Assembly: GCF_002929355.1 (NCBI RefSeq)
Contig: NZ_PJIR01000003.1
Span: forward strand, 310,001 to 374,000
Direction of reading: 5' to 3'
From: Arthrobacter sp. B0490
GTDB taxonomy: Bacteria > Actinomycetota > Actinomycetes > Actinomycetales > Micrococcaceae
Length of the DNA: 64,000 nucleotides
How positions within the stretch are numbered: the first letter of the stretch is position 1; each line of letters begins with the position of its first letter. The translations under genes were made by a program, and so were the position numbers. Below the pieces are notes generated by a model, which was given only the letters and a program-made list of their open reading frames with translations, was not told the origin of the DNA and made no database searches. This document shows positions 39,939 through 48,789 of the stretch, in pieces.

Positions 39939-40853
39939 CTATCCGAGACGGGGCAGGATGCCCCACCTCGCCGAGAAGGAAGCACCCGGCGTCAGCCACT
40001 GCAGGCCCTCCCCCGAGTTGAGGGCATCGGCGGGAGCCGTCATCGGCTCGATCGCCACGGCCTTGCCGACCCCGGGATAGATCGTGCTGATGTACACGTG
40101 GGCGTAGGCGAAGGCCGCGTCGGCCCAGAGCGTCACCCGGCGGCCGTCCGGCGCGGAGAGCACATGCTCGTGGCGGCCGTCCACGAGGGCGAGCCCCGTG
40201 AAGGCGGAGTCGAACCGGATGTCGCCGATCCGCCGGCCGTTCCGCAGGTCGTGCTGCCCCGAGACGGCGGCCCGGCCGGTCGGGATCGACCGGTCGTCGG
40301 CCTCGAACACCTCCTCCGCCAGGAGGGTCAGGGTCAGCTCCTCGGTGGGGACGTCGGAGATCTTCAGGTAGGGGTGCGCGCCGAGGGCGAAGGGCGCGGG
40401 ATCCGCCGAGAGGTTCGAGAGCTCCTGGGTCACCGTGAGCTGCTCCTCCGTGAGCTCGTACGTCGCCCGGTGCACCAGGTGGAAGGGATACCCGTGCTGC
40501 GGGAAGATCTCTGCGTCGAGGACCACGCGGGATTCCCCGACCTCCACGGCCCGGTAGCCGGTGTTCCGGAGGAGCCCGTGGATCGCGTTGCCCTTCGACG
40601 GCTCCGTGATGTCGAGGCGCTGCTCCTTGCCGTGCAGCGTCCAGCGGCCGTCGGCCACCCGGTTGGGCCAGGGCGCGAGCAGGATGCCGCCACCGCCCGC
40701 GGGGATGTCGGCATCGCCCCAGGTCTCGGTCAACGCGACGCCGCCGTACTCGTAGGACCTGAGCGCGGCCGCGAGGCTCGCCACGACGACGGTCGCCGGG
40801 CCGGCCCTCAGCGTGTAGTTGGTGCCGCTTGCCGGTCGGGTCTCCGAAGTCAT
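39939..40853 (-). CDS. Aldose 1-epimerase family protein
   Basis: The 304-residue beta-sandwich enzyme has the mutarotase residues: an N-H-G-x segment (GNAIHGLLRNTGYRA) near residue 78, a later His in ALGAHPYLKI near 158 and the C-terminal Glu in AIEPMTAPADALN near 270. Mutarotases interconvert anomers of galactose or glucose. It is divergent from the galactose operon, consistent with a GalM role, though it could act on another hexose (YeaD-like). Confidence 0.92.
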   Translation of the reverse strand: MTSETRPASGTNYTLRAGPATVVVASLAAALRSYEYGGVALTETWGDADIPAGGGGILLAPWPNRVADGRWTLHGKEQRLDITEPSKGNAIHGLLRNTGYRAVEVGESRVVLDAEIFPQHGYPFHLVHRATYELTEEQLTVTQELSNLSADPAPFALGAHPYLKISDVPTEELTLTLLAEEVFEADDRSIPTGRAAVSGQHDLRNGRRIGDIRFDSAFTGLALVDGRHEHVLSAPDGRRVTLWADAAFAYAHVYISTIYPGVGKAVAIEPMTAPADALNSGEGLQWLTPGASFSARWGILPRLG

Positions 40854-40859
40854 GCTGCG

Positions 40860-40865
40860 ATGCTA
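40860..40865 (-). promoter_or_regulatory. -10-like hexamer TAGCAT for the aldose epimerase gene (leaderless type)
   Basis: On the minus strand TAGCAT ends 6 nt before ATG 40853, with no ribosome binding site. Confidence 0.55.
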
Positions 40866-40916
40866 CCGCCGCCCGGGAACCTGCCGCCCGTGGGCCTACC
40901 CGATGGCACCGGAGCA

Positions 40917-40939
40917 TATGATAGGTTTTGTTCGTTTTG
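40917..40939 (+). promoter_or_regulatory. Galactose operon promoter and candidate DeoR operator
   Basis: TATGAT (40917-40922) is a near-consensus -10. Right after it, over the likely transcription start, lie two TTTTG repeats (40926-40930 and 40935-40939) 9 bp apart in a T-rich tract unusual for this genome. A repressor bound here would block initiation. That the DeoR-type protein encoded next binds it is inference. Confidence 0.5.
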
Positions 40940-40986
40940 GTGCGGACTCGTTCGAATGCCGCGGCCATCCCGACGACAGGAGGATC

Positions 40987-41787
40987 ATGCTCGCAGCAGA
41001 GCGCCATGCGGCGATCCTCGACCGCCTGACCCGTCAGCCCGCGGTCCGCGTGAGTGGCCTCGCGGTGTCCCTGGGGGTCTCCGAGATGACGGTCCGGCGC
41101 GACATCGACATCCTCGAGGCCCGGGGGGCGCTCGTCCGGGTGCACGGCGGCGCCGTCCGCCCCGGCAGCCTCAGCTCGGTGGAGGCGGGCTTCGACGCCA
41201 ACCGGACGCGGGGCGGCGAGGCGAAACGCAGGATCGCGGCCGCGGCCGTGTCCCTCCTGGCACCCGGGATGACGGTGTCGATCACGGGCGGCACGACCAC
41301 GTACGCGCTGGCAGCCCTCCTCCCCGGCATCGAGGGACTGACCGTCATCACCAACTCCCTCCCGCTGGCCGACGAACTGCACCGGCTGCGCTCCGCATCA
41401 CCGCGCGACGCCGCACCGCAGGTCCTGCTCTCGGGCGGCCAGCTCACGCCGTCGAAAGCCCTCGTCGGCCCCCTGGCCACCGGCACCATCGCGTCGCTGC
41501 GTGCCGACCTGTGCTTCATGGGGGCGCACGGCGTGGACACCGACGCTGGCATCACCACCCCCAACCTCGCGGAGGCCGAGACGAACCAGGCGTTCGCCCG
41601 GACCTGCGGGCAGCTCGTCGTCCTTGCCGACGCCAGCAAGATCGGCGTCGTGAGCCTCGCCCGCGTCTCCCCCCTCGACGACGCCGCCGCCCTCGTCACC
41701 GACCGGCCGCCGGGCGACGACTACGCGGCCCGCACCCGCATCCTCTGCGACCCCGTCCCCGACCCCCACCTGGAAGAGCGACCATGA
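40987..41787 (+). CDS. DeoR/GlpR-family sugar-phosphate-responsive repressor
   Basis: 266 residues: a winged HTH at 6-56 (VRVSGLAVSLGVSEMTVRRDIDILEARG) and the HGGAV linker, then a DeoRC effector domain with the GGTTTY phosphate-binding loop near 93-99 and a DASKIG segment near 214. Effectors of the family are sugar phosphates. It heads the galT-galK operon with an ATGA overlap to galT, so it is most likely the galactose repressor. ATG 40987 has a strong CAGGAGG. Confidence 0.94.
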   Translation: MLAAERHAAILDRLTRQPAVRVSGLAVSLGVSEMTVRRDIDILEARGALVRVHGGAVRPGSLSSVEAGFDANRTRGGEAKRRIAAAAVSLLAPGMTVSITGGTTTYALAALLPGIEGLTVITNSLPLADELHRLRSASPRDAAPQVLLSGGQLTPSKALVGPLATGTIASLRADLCFMGAHGVDTDAGITTPNLAEAETNQAFARTCGQLVVLADASKIGVVSLARVSPLDDAAALVTDRPPGDDYAARTRILCDPVPDPHLEERP

Positions 41788-42911
41788 CCCTCATCACCCC
41801 CACCCGCCTGTCCGACGGGCGCGAGCTGATCTACTTCGACGCACGGGAGGAGAGCGCCGCGCTGCACCGGGATGCCGCGGCGACGTCCGACACGCGCGGC
41901 CTGCCCGCACGGGGACCGGCGGGCACCGCACGCTACGACGCCCTGACCGGCGAGTGGATCGCCGTCGCCGCCCACCGGCAGTCGCGGACGCACCTCCCGC
42001 CCGCCGACCAGTGCCCCCTGTGCCCCACGACCCCCGCGAACCTCTCGGAGATCCCCTCCGACTACGAGGTCGTCGTCTTCGAGAACCGCTTCTCGTCCTT
42101 CGGACCGGACCTCGGCGACCTCCCGGCGGCCCCGGAGTGGGGTACGACGGCGACGGCGTTCGGACGGTGCGAGGTGGTCGCCTTCGACTCGGCGCACGAG
42201 GGCTCCTTCGGCTCGCTCAGCCCGGAGCGTGCCAGGACCGTCATCGACGCCTGGGCTCAGCGCACGGAGGCGCTGTCGGCGATGCCGGGCATCAAGCAGG
42301 TGTTCTGCTTCGAGAACCGCGGGGCGGACATCGGTGTGACCCTGCTCCACCCGCACGGGCAGATCTACGCCTACCCGTTTATCCCGCCGCGCGCCGCGAC
42401 GCTCGCGGCCAGGGCGTCGGAGTTCTTCGAGTCGTCCGGGGGCACGCAGACCCTCATGGGCTCCGCGCTGGCCTCCGAGCGCGCGTCCGGGGACCGCATG
42501 GTGATCGAGGGCGAGCACTTCAGCGCCTTCGTGCCGTTCGCCGCGCGGTGGCCGCTCGAGGTGCACCTGGTACCCCACCGCCAAGTCGCCGACATCACGG
42601 GCCTCACCGGCGAGGAGCGCGACGAGCTGACCACGGTCTACCTCGATCTCCTCGGCCGGCTCGACGCCCTCTACCCGACGCCCACCCCGTACATCGCCGC
42701 CTGGCAGCAGGCACCGATCGACGACGTCCTGAGGCCCGCCGGCTACCTGCACCTCCAGCTGACCTCGCCCCGCCGCGCCGCCGACAAACTGAAGTTCCTC
42801 GCGGGCTCGGAGGCCGCGATGGGCGCCTTCATCAACGACACCACCCCGGAGAAGGTCGCGGAAGCACTCCGCGACGCGACTCCCGCTCCAGCACCTAAGG
42901 ACCAGGCATGA
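41784..42911 (+). CDS. galT: Galactose-1-phosphate uridylyltransferase
   Basis: GalT swaps UMP between UDP-glucose and galactose-1-phosphate in the Leloir pathway. The catalytic HPHGQIYAYP is present near residue 190, and the zinc-site cysteines CPLC near residue 79 match the zinc form. The 375 residues span both halves of the fold. ATG 41784 overlaps the repressor stop, and its TGA overlaps galK's ATG. No galE lies in the window. Confidence 0.97.
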   Translation: MTLITPTRLSDGRELIYFDAREESAALHRDAAATSDTRGLPARGPAGTARYDALTGEWIAVAAHRQSRTHLPPADQCPLCPTTPANLSEIPSDYEVVVFENRFSSFGPDLGDLPAAPEWGTTATAFGRCEVVAFDSAHEGSFGSLSPERARTVIDAWAQRTEALSAMPGIKQVFCFENRGADIGVTLLHPHGQIYAYPFIPPRAATLAARASEFFESSGGTQTLMGSALASERASGDRMVIEGEHFSAFVPFAARWPLEVHLVPHRQVADITGLTGEERDELTTVYLDLLGRLDALYPTPTPYIAAWQQAPIDDVLRPAGYLHLQLTSPRRAADKLKFLAGSEAAMGAFINDTTPEKVAEALRDATPAPAPKDQA

Positions 42912-44065
42912 ACTCCACACCCCTCGATCTCGCGGCGGCCTTCGCCGAGCGCTTCGGCACCGAACCGGACGGCCTCTGGTCCGCTCCGGGCCGCGTCAAC
43001 GTGATCGGCGAGCACACCGACTACAACGACGGCTTCGTGCTGCCCTTCGCCATCAAGCACTCGACGACGGTCGCGGCCGCCGTCCGGCCGGACCGGATCG
43101 TCCGGGTGGCATCCACCTTCGCGCCCGACGACGCGCCCGTGACCGCCGATCTCGACACCCTCGAGGAGGGTGCCGTGGAGGGGTGGGCGGCGTATCCGCT
43201 CGGCGTCCTGTGGGCTCTGGAGCAGTCGGGCTACCGCTGCCCCGGGATGGACCTCCTCGTCGACTCCTCGGTGCCCGTCGGCGCCGGGCTCTCCTCCTCC
43301 GCCGCGCTCGAGTGCTCCGTGGCGGTCGCCGCGAACGACCTCTCGGAGGCCGGTGTCTCGCGCCGGGAACTCGCGGCCATCGGGCAGCTCGCCGAGAACC
43401 GGATGGTCGGCGCCCCGACGGGCATCATGGACCAGTCCGCGTCCCTCCTCGGCGAGGTGGGCCACGCCGTCTTCCTCGACTGCCGCTCCGGGGACTCCCG
43501 GCTCGTCCCCCTCGACCTCGAGGGTGCCGGGCTCGAACTGATGGTCATCGACACGCGGGTCAGTCACTCGCACTCCACCGGCGGGTACGCAGCCCGACGA
43601 CGCTCCTGCGAACTGGGCGCGGAACTGATGGCCGTACCGGCCCTCCGGGACCTCTCGGTCGAGGACCTCGCGGAGGCCGCGGGAGTGCTCGACGAGGAGA
43701 CCTTCCGGCGCGTGCGCCACATCGTCACGGAGAACGCGCGGGTCCAGGACGCCGTGAAGATCCTGACCAGCACGGGACCGGCGGACCTCGGCCCGCTGCT
43801 CGTGGCCAGCCACGCCTCGATGCGGGACGACTTCGAGATCTCGTGCGCGGAACTGGACGCCGCCGTGGACGCCGCGCTCGACGCGGGCGCGCTCGGCGCC
43901 CGCATGACCGGCGGCGGCTTCGGCGGCGCGGCGATTGCCCTGGCGCGGGTCGGCGACGTCCCCGCCATCCGGTCGGCCGTCGAGCGGGCCTTCGCCGCCG
44001 CGGGCTTCCGTGCCCCGGTCGTCTTCAGCGTCCTGCCCGGCGCGGGAGCGGCACGCATCGCCTGA
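42908..44065 (+). CDS. galK: Galactokinase
   Basis: It phosphorylates galactose at C1. All GHMP motifs are intact: APGRVNVIGEHTDYNDGFV near residue 24, PVGAGLSSSAALE near 120 and TGGGFGGAAIA near 336. The 385-residue length is standard. It is the last gene of the operon and is followed by a strong hairpin. Confidence 0.98.
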   Translation: MNSTPLDLAAAFAERFGTEPDGLWSAPGRVNVIGEHTDYNDGFVLPFAIKHSTTVAAAVRPDRIVRVASTFAPDDAPVTADLDTLEEGAVEGWAAYPLGVLWALEQSGYRCPGMDLLVDSSVPVGAGLSSSAALECSVAVAANDLSEAGVSRRELAAIGQLAENRMVGAPTGIMDQSASLLGEVGHAVFLDCRSGDSRLVPLDLEGAGLELMVIDTRVSHSHSTGGYAARRRSCELGAELMAVPALRDLSVEDLAEAAGVLDEETFRRVRHIVTENARVQDAVKILTSTGPADLGPLLVASHASMRDDFEISCAELDAAVDAALDAGALGARMTGGGFGGAAIALARVGDVPAIRSAVERAFAAAGFRAPVVFSVLPGAGAARIA

Positions 44066-44077
44066 TCCTGCCCCGGA

Positions 44078-44119
44078 ACGAGAGAGACCCGCAACCTCCC
44101 GGTCGCGGGTCTCTCTCGT
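44078..44119. terminator. Bidirectional terminator between galK and the Bax-inhibitor gene
   Basis: A 15-bp perfect stem (44078-44092 with 44105-44119) encloses a 12-nt loop, between the convergent stops at 44065 and 44152. Confidence 0.85.
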
Positions 44120-44151
44120 CCTACGGGGTGCCGGGCGGCACCCGGGTGATG

Positions 44152-45006
44152 CTAGTCGCTGCCGCGGATGATCGCGATGATGCGGAGGATCTCGACGTAC
44201 AGCCAGACCAGGGTGACCGTGAGCCCGAACGCTGCGGTCCACGAGTACTTCTGCGGGGCGCCGTGGCGGACGCCCTCGCTGATCGACGTGAAGTCGATGA
44301 TCAGGGAGAACGCGGCGAGGCCGATGGCCAGGATGCCGATGACGACGCCGAAGGGGATGCCCGTGCCCAGGAAGTCGGCCCCGCGCAGGCCCCAGGGGTC
44401 GTCGTTCACACCGAACACCATGAGGCCGAGGTTCAGCAGCGAGAAGGCCGCGTAGCTGATCATGGCGATCATGAAGAACTTCATGGCCCGCGGGGTCGCA
44501 CGGACCTTGCCGCTCTTGAAGAGGGCGAGGGTCACACCGAACACGACCAGCGTCCCGAGGACGGCCTGGACGGCGATGCCGGGGAACATGGCCTCCAGGT
44601 ACATCGTGATGCCGCCGAGGAACAGCCCCTCGAGCCCCGCGTAGGCGAGGATCAGCGCGGGCGAGGGCTCGCGCTTGAAGGAGTTGACGAGGCCGAGCAC
44701 GAAGCCGCCCAGTGCGCCCACCACCATGAGGGGGAGGGCGAGTCCCGGCACGAGGAACGCCGGGACGGCCGCACCGACGAGCACGACGCCGAGGCACAGG
44801 AGCGTCTTGACGATGACGTCGTCGAAGGTCATCCGGCCGGTCTGTGCAGGCCCGGCCGACGGCTGGTTGTACATGTGCTCCAGCTGCTGCTGGTTCGCGA
44901 CGGCGGTGCCGCCGTAGGTCATCGTCCCGAAGCCCGCGGTCTCGTTGCCGCGGGTAGCGGAACGGAAGTTCTTCCCGTTGAATACCGGATTGCCGCCAAG
45001 TGCCAT
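44152..45006 (-). CDS. Bax inhibitor-1 / YccA-family membrane protein
   Basis: 284 residues: a polar, Asn/Gln-rich N-terminal 60 and then seven helices. Family features are GVTLALFKSGKVR, a conserved D in SLIIDFTSISEGV and WLYVEILRIIAIIRG at the end. Members act as pH-sensitive calcium leak channels in Bacillus subtilis (YetJ); the role here is unknown. A TAGGGT on the minus strand about 35 nt upstream of ATG 45006 may be its -10, with GGAGGAC in the leader. Confidence 0.93.
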   Translation of the reverse strand: MALGGNPVFNGKNFRSATRGNETAGFGTMTYGGTAVANQQQLEHMYNQPSAGPAQTGRMTFDDVIVKTLLCLGVVLVGAAVPAFLVPGLALPLMVVGALGGFVLGLVNSFKREPSPALILAYAGLEGLFLGGITMYLEAMFPGIAVQAVLGTLVVFGVTLALFKSGKVRATPRAMKFFMIAMISYAAFSLLNLGLMVFGVNDDPWGLRGADFLGTGIPFGVVIGILAIGLAAFSLIIDFTSISEGVRHGAPQKYSWTAAFGLTVTLVWLYVEILRIIAIIRGSD

Positions 45007-45215
45007 TGTGAGTTAGTCCTCCATTAGGGGGCTGAGTGTTCGTCCAACCCTACCAATCCCAACGGCCCCGGCCGGGTTTCGTTCCCGGACGGACCGTTCG
45101 TCCCGGGCCCTACCGGACGCGGAAATTCAACTGGAAAGGTCCCTTCCCAAAACATTCGTTACCGAATCGCTACCTTGCCGGGATGCTTTTGCAGAAAGCC
45201 GAAACATGCCGCTAG

Positions 45216-45249
45216 TAACATGATCCCCACGTCCGTGACACTCGTCACA
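45216..45249 (+). promoter_or_regulatory. livH promoter element with palindromic operator-like site
   Basis: TAACAT at 45216-45221 is a plausible -10. The palindrome GTGAC-ACTC-GTCAC (45235-45248) just downstream is part of a 15-mer that recurs with two changes upstream of livK at 52030-52044. A shared regulator of the Liv system is the simplest reading. Confidence 0.5.
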
Positions 45250-45304
45250 ACTCTTGATCCCGGCGCCCGCCGCCGGGCCTGCCCCCACCGTGGAGGTTCC
45301 CATC

Positions 45305-46657
45305 TTGATCACCCTATCGACGCCTGCACGGATCAGGAGGTCGCTGCTCCTGGTGCTCGGCTTCCTGAGCATCGTGCTGCTCGGCGCCCCCGCGGCGCAG
45401 GCGTCCCCCGAGCTGCCCGATCCGGCACAGCACAGCACCGTGCTCCAGGCCCGGAGTGCCGGGACCATCCAGGCCTCAGAATTCGACAACCGGATCGGCG
45501 GCGTCCTCCGCGGCGCCGACGGCCCCATCGCCGACGTCACGGTCATCGTGGCGGGCAACGGCTTCGAAGGAGAAGCCACGTCCGGCCCCAACGGCGCCTG
45601 GAGCATCGGGGTCCCCGAGCAGGGCACCTACGAGGTGGCGATCGACGAGGAGACACTCCCCGAGGGGATCGCCCTGGCCGAAGGGCAGGAGAACCCGCGC
45701 CAGGTCACCTTCGCCAACACCTCCAGCGCCACCACGCTGTTCCTGTTCGGTGAGGGCATCGTCACGCAGCAGACCCCCTTCCTGGAGACCCTCGCCGAAC
45801 GCGCCCTCGCGGGCTTCAGCTTCGGCCTCCTCCTGGCGCTGAGCGCCGTCGGGCTCTCCCTGATCTTCGGCACCACAGGCCTCACCAACTTCGCCCACGG
45901 CGAGATGGTCACGCTCGGCGCCGTCCTCGCGTTCGCCTTCGCCGGCGCGGGCCTCCCGATCGCCGTCGCGATCATCCTCGCGGTGATCGGCGGCGGCCTC
46001 CTCGGCTACGTGCAGGACGCCGGTCTCTGGAAGCCCCTCCGGCATCGCGGCACGGGCCTGGTGCCGATGATGATCGTCAGCATCGGGCTCGCGCTCGCCC
46101 TGCGGTACATCATCCAGCTCTTCTTCGGCGGAGCCACGCAGCAGCTGCCAGGCTCGCAGGGCGAGATCATCGACCTCGGCGCCATCTCCATCTCGCGCAA
46201 CAACCTGACCTCGCTCGTCGTGAGCCTCGTGGTCATCCTGCTGGTCGCCTTCCTGCTCCTGCGCACGCGCATCGGCAAGGCCACCCGCGCGGTCGCGGAC
46301 AACCCGGCGCTCGCTGCGGCCTCCGGTATCGACGTGGACCGCGTCATCCGGATCGTGTGGGTCATGGGGGGCATGCTCGCGGCGCTCGGTGGCATTCTCT
46401 GGGCCTACTACCGTCCGGGGGTGTCCTACAACATGGGCCAGCAGATCCTGCTGCTCATCTTCGCCGGGGTCACCCTCGGCGGGCTGGGCACGGTGTTCGG
46501 TGCGCTCGTCGGCTCCATCATCGTCGGGCTGTTCGTGGAGATCTCCACGATCTGGCTCGAGGCAGACCTCAAATACGTGGGGGCACTGCTGATCATGATT
46601 CTCGTGCTCCTGTTCCGGCCGCAGGGTATCCTCGGCCGCCGAGAGCGCATAGGTTAG
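45305..46657 (+). CDS. livH: Branched-chain amino acid ABC permease LivH with N-terminal exported beta-domain
   Basis: At 450 residues it is about 140 longer than E. coli LivH. It starts with a cleavable-looking signal peptide (residues 1-33, ending AQA), then a CnaB/carboxypeptidase-regulatory-like domain (about 58-115, IGGVLRGADGPIADVTVIVAG). From about residue 155 a normal LivH follows with GLTNFAHGEMVTLGA and about eight helices. I chose TTG 45305, 8 nt after GGAGG; another TTG at 45254 lacks a ribosome binding site. LivH and LivM form the membrane channel. Confidence 0.92.
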   Translation: MITLSTPARIRRSLLLVLGFLSIVLLGAPAAQASPELPDPAQHSTVLQARSAGTIQASEFDNRIGGVLRGADGPIADVTVIVAGNGFEGEATSGPNGAWSIGVPEQGTYEVAIDEETLPEGIALAEGQENPRQVTFANTSSATTLFLFGEGIVTQQTPFLETLAERALAGFSFGLLLALSAVGLSLIFGTTGLTNFAHGEMVTLGAVLAFAFAGAGLPIAVAIILAVIGGGLLGYVQDAGLWKPLRHRGTGLVPMMIVSIGLALALRYIIQLFFGGATQQLPGSQGEIIDLGAISISRNNLTSLVVSLVVILLVAFLLLRTRIGKATRAVADNPALAAASGIDVDRVIRIVWVMGGMLAALGGILWAYYRPGVSYNMGQQILLLIFAGVTLGGLGTVFGALVGSIIVGLFVEISTIWLEADLKYVGALLIMILVLLFRPQGILGRRERIG

Positions 46658-46666
46658 GGGCTCCCC

Positions 46667-47647
46667 ATGGACTTCGGAAACATCCTCATCAACGCCTTCG
46701 GTGAGCTGATCAGCCCGACGACCGCGGCCTACGCGCTCGCCGCGCTCGGCCTCGCCGTCCACTTCGGCTACTCCGGCCTGCTGAACTTCGGCCAGGCCGG
46801 CTTCATGGCCGTCGGCGCCTACGGGTACGCCATCTCCACCCTCAGCTTCAACGCACCGCTGCCCGTGGCGGTCCTGGTGGCCCTCGTGGCCTCGGTGGTC
46901 TTCGCGATCGTGCTCGGCATACCGACCCTGCGGCTCCGGGCGGACTACCTCGCCATCGTGACGATCGCGGCCGCCGAGATCATCCGCTACATCGTGACCA
47001 CCAACGGCCTCACCGACGTCACGGGCTCCGCCAACGGACTCGCGGCGTTCGAGGGCGGCTTCTACGGCCTCAACCCGTTCCCTCCCGGCACCTACAACAT
47101 CGGCCCGCTCGGCATGAACGAGCGCGACTTCTGGATCCGCATCGTCGGCTGGAGCGTCGTCATCATCGCCTGCATCGTGGTCTGGCTCCTCATGCGCAGC
47201 CCCTGGGGCCGCGTGCTGAAGGGCATCCGCGAGGACGAGAACGCCGTGCGCTCCCTGGGCAAGAACGTCTACGCCTACAAGATGCAGGCCCTCGTCATCG
47301 GTGGTGTCCTCGGTTCCCTCGCGGGCATCATCTTCACCCTGCCCCGCGGAGCGGTGCAGCCGGCGAACTACGCGACGGAGTTGACCTTCTTCCTCTACAC
47401 CTGCCTCCTCCTCGGAGGCATGGCCACTGTCCTCGGACCGGTCATCGGGGCGATGATCTTCTGGGTGGTGCTCTCGTTGACGCAGGGGCTGCTGTACGGC
47501 GCGATCGAGGTCGGCGCCATCACGTTCCTGTCCAACTCACAGGCGGGTCAGCTCCGCTACATCCTCGTGGGTGTGGCACTGATGCTGCTCATGGTCTTCA
47601 GGCCGCAGGGCGTCCTGGGTAACAAGAAGGAGTTGGCGTTCGCATGA
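46667..47647 (+). CDS. livM: Branched-chain amino acid ABC permease LivM
   Basis: The 326 residues have eight or nine helices and the LivM signature GYSGLLNFGQAGFMAVGAY at the start of the channel domain, plus the EAA-like loop KGIREDENAVRSLGKNV before the last helices. It pairs with LivH. ATG 46667 is 9 nt after livH's stop, and the TGA overlaps the ATG of livG. Confidence 0.96.
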   Translation: MDFGNILINAFGELISPTTAAYALAALGLAVHFGYSGLLNFGQAGFMAVGAYGYAISTLSFNAPLPVAVLVALVASVVFAIVLGIPTLRLRADYLAIVTIAAAEIIRYIVTTNGLTDVTGSANGLAAFEGGFYGLNPFPPGTYNIGPLGMNERDFWIRIVGWSVVIIACIVVWLLMRSPWGRVLKGIREDENAVRSLGKNVYAYKMQALVIGGVLGSLAGIIFTLPRGAVQPANYATELTFFLYTCLLLGGMATVLGPVIGAMIFWVVLSLTQGLLYGAIEVGAITFLSNSQAGQLRYILVGVALMLLMVFRPQGVLGNKKELAFA

Positions 47648-48789
47648 CCGGCAGCCACAGCAACAGCAATCCCGACGCCGCCGCGACACCGGGCGGCGAC
47701 GAGCGGGCGGGCGGCGCGCACGCCGTCGGTGGGGACGCGTCACCCGGATCCACCGGCCCGGCTGCCGCGTCCGGCGGGCCTGTCGCGCCCGCGGGGCACG
47801 ACCACATGACGGACTCCGAGCCCATCGCCACCGGCGAATCGGGGCCCGGCTGCTCCAAGCGGGACCCCATCGTGATCGCCAAGAACGTGACGCGCAGCTT
47901 CGGCGGCATCAACGCCGTCGACGTCGAGCACCTCGAGATCCCCCGGCACAAGATCACCGCGCTGATCGGCCCCAACGGCGCCGGCAAGACGACCCTGTTC
48001 AACCTGCTGACCGGGTTCGACACCCCGAACAGCGGCGACTGGGAGTTCGACGGCAAACCCCTCGCCAAGGTCGCCTCGCACAAGGTGGCCCGCATGGGCA
48101 TGGTCCGCACTTTCCAGCTGACCAAGGTCATGGGCAAGCTCACCGTCATGGAGAACATGCGCCTCGGTGCCACGGACCAGCCGGGCGAGAGCCTCGCGCG
48201 GGCCCTCTTCAAGGGCATCTGGGGTGGCCGCGAGCGCGAGATCACCGAGCAGGCGGAGGTGCTGCTGACGAAGTTCAAGCTCGACACCAAGCGGGACGAC
48301 TACGCGGCATCGCTCTCCGGCGGCCAGCGCAAGCTCCTCGAGATGGCGCGGGCACTCATGGTGCGGCCCCGGCTCGTGATGCTCGACGAGCCCATGGCGG
48401 GCGTCAACCCGGCGCTGACGCAGTCGCTCCTCGACCACATCAAGAACCTCAAGGCCGAGGGCATGACTGTCCTGTTCGTCGAGCACGACATGCACATGGT
48501 CCGGCACATCGCCGACTGGGTCGTCGTCATGGCTGAGGGCAAGGTCGTCGCGGAGGGCCCGCCGGACATCGTCATGAAGGACCAGGCCGTCATCGACGCC
48601 TACCTGGGGGCCCACCACGACGTGGACCTCGGTGACTCCACGGGCATCGAACGCCTCGAGGAGGAACTGGCCCACGACGAGGACTCGGTGGTCGGTACCG
48701 AGAACGAGGGGATCCTCGGGCACGGGGTCACCGAGGTCGGCGGGCACCACGCCGCCGGTGCCGCACACAAGGATGAGGAGACGAAGTAA
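47644..48789 (+). CDS. livG: Branched-chain amino acid ABC ATPase LivG with terminal extensions
   Basis: A standard ATPase core (about residues 75-325) has Walker A GPNGAGKTTL, the LSGGQRK signature, Walker B LVMLDEP and the H-loop VEHDMH. About 70 extra N-terminal residues are Gly/Ala-rich and disordered; about 45 at the C-terminus are acidic and His-rich. E. coli LivG has 255 residues, this one 381. A later in-frame ATG (MTDSEPIATG, near residue 56) could be the true start. Confidence 0.93.
   Translation: MTGSHSNSNPDAAATPGGDERAGGAHAVGGDASPGSTGPAAASGGPVAPAGHDHMTDSEPIATGESGPGCSKRDPIVIAKNVTRSFGGINAVDVEHLEIPRHKITALIGPNGAGKTTLFNLLTGFDTPNSGDWEFDGKPLAKVASHKVARMGMVRTFQLTKVMGKLTVMENMRLGATDQPGESLARALFKGIWGGREREITEQAEVLLTKFKLDTKRDDYAASLSGGQRKLLEMARALMVRPRLVMLDEPMAGVNPALTQSLLDHIKNLKAEGMTVLFVEHDMHMVRHIADWVVVMAEGKVVAEGPPDIVMKDQAVIDAYLGAHHDVDLGDSTGIERLEEELAHDEDSVVGTENEGILGHGVTEVGGHHAAGAAHKDEETK

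Noticed and set aside
42743-44797. 684-codon minus-strand frame across galT/galK and the Bax-inhibitor gene
   Set aside because: Arg/Gly/Pro-rich composition typical of antisense frames in high-GC DNA; real genes occupy the same bases with family motifs.
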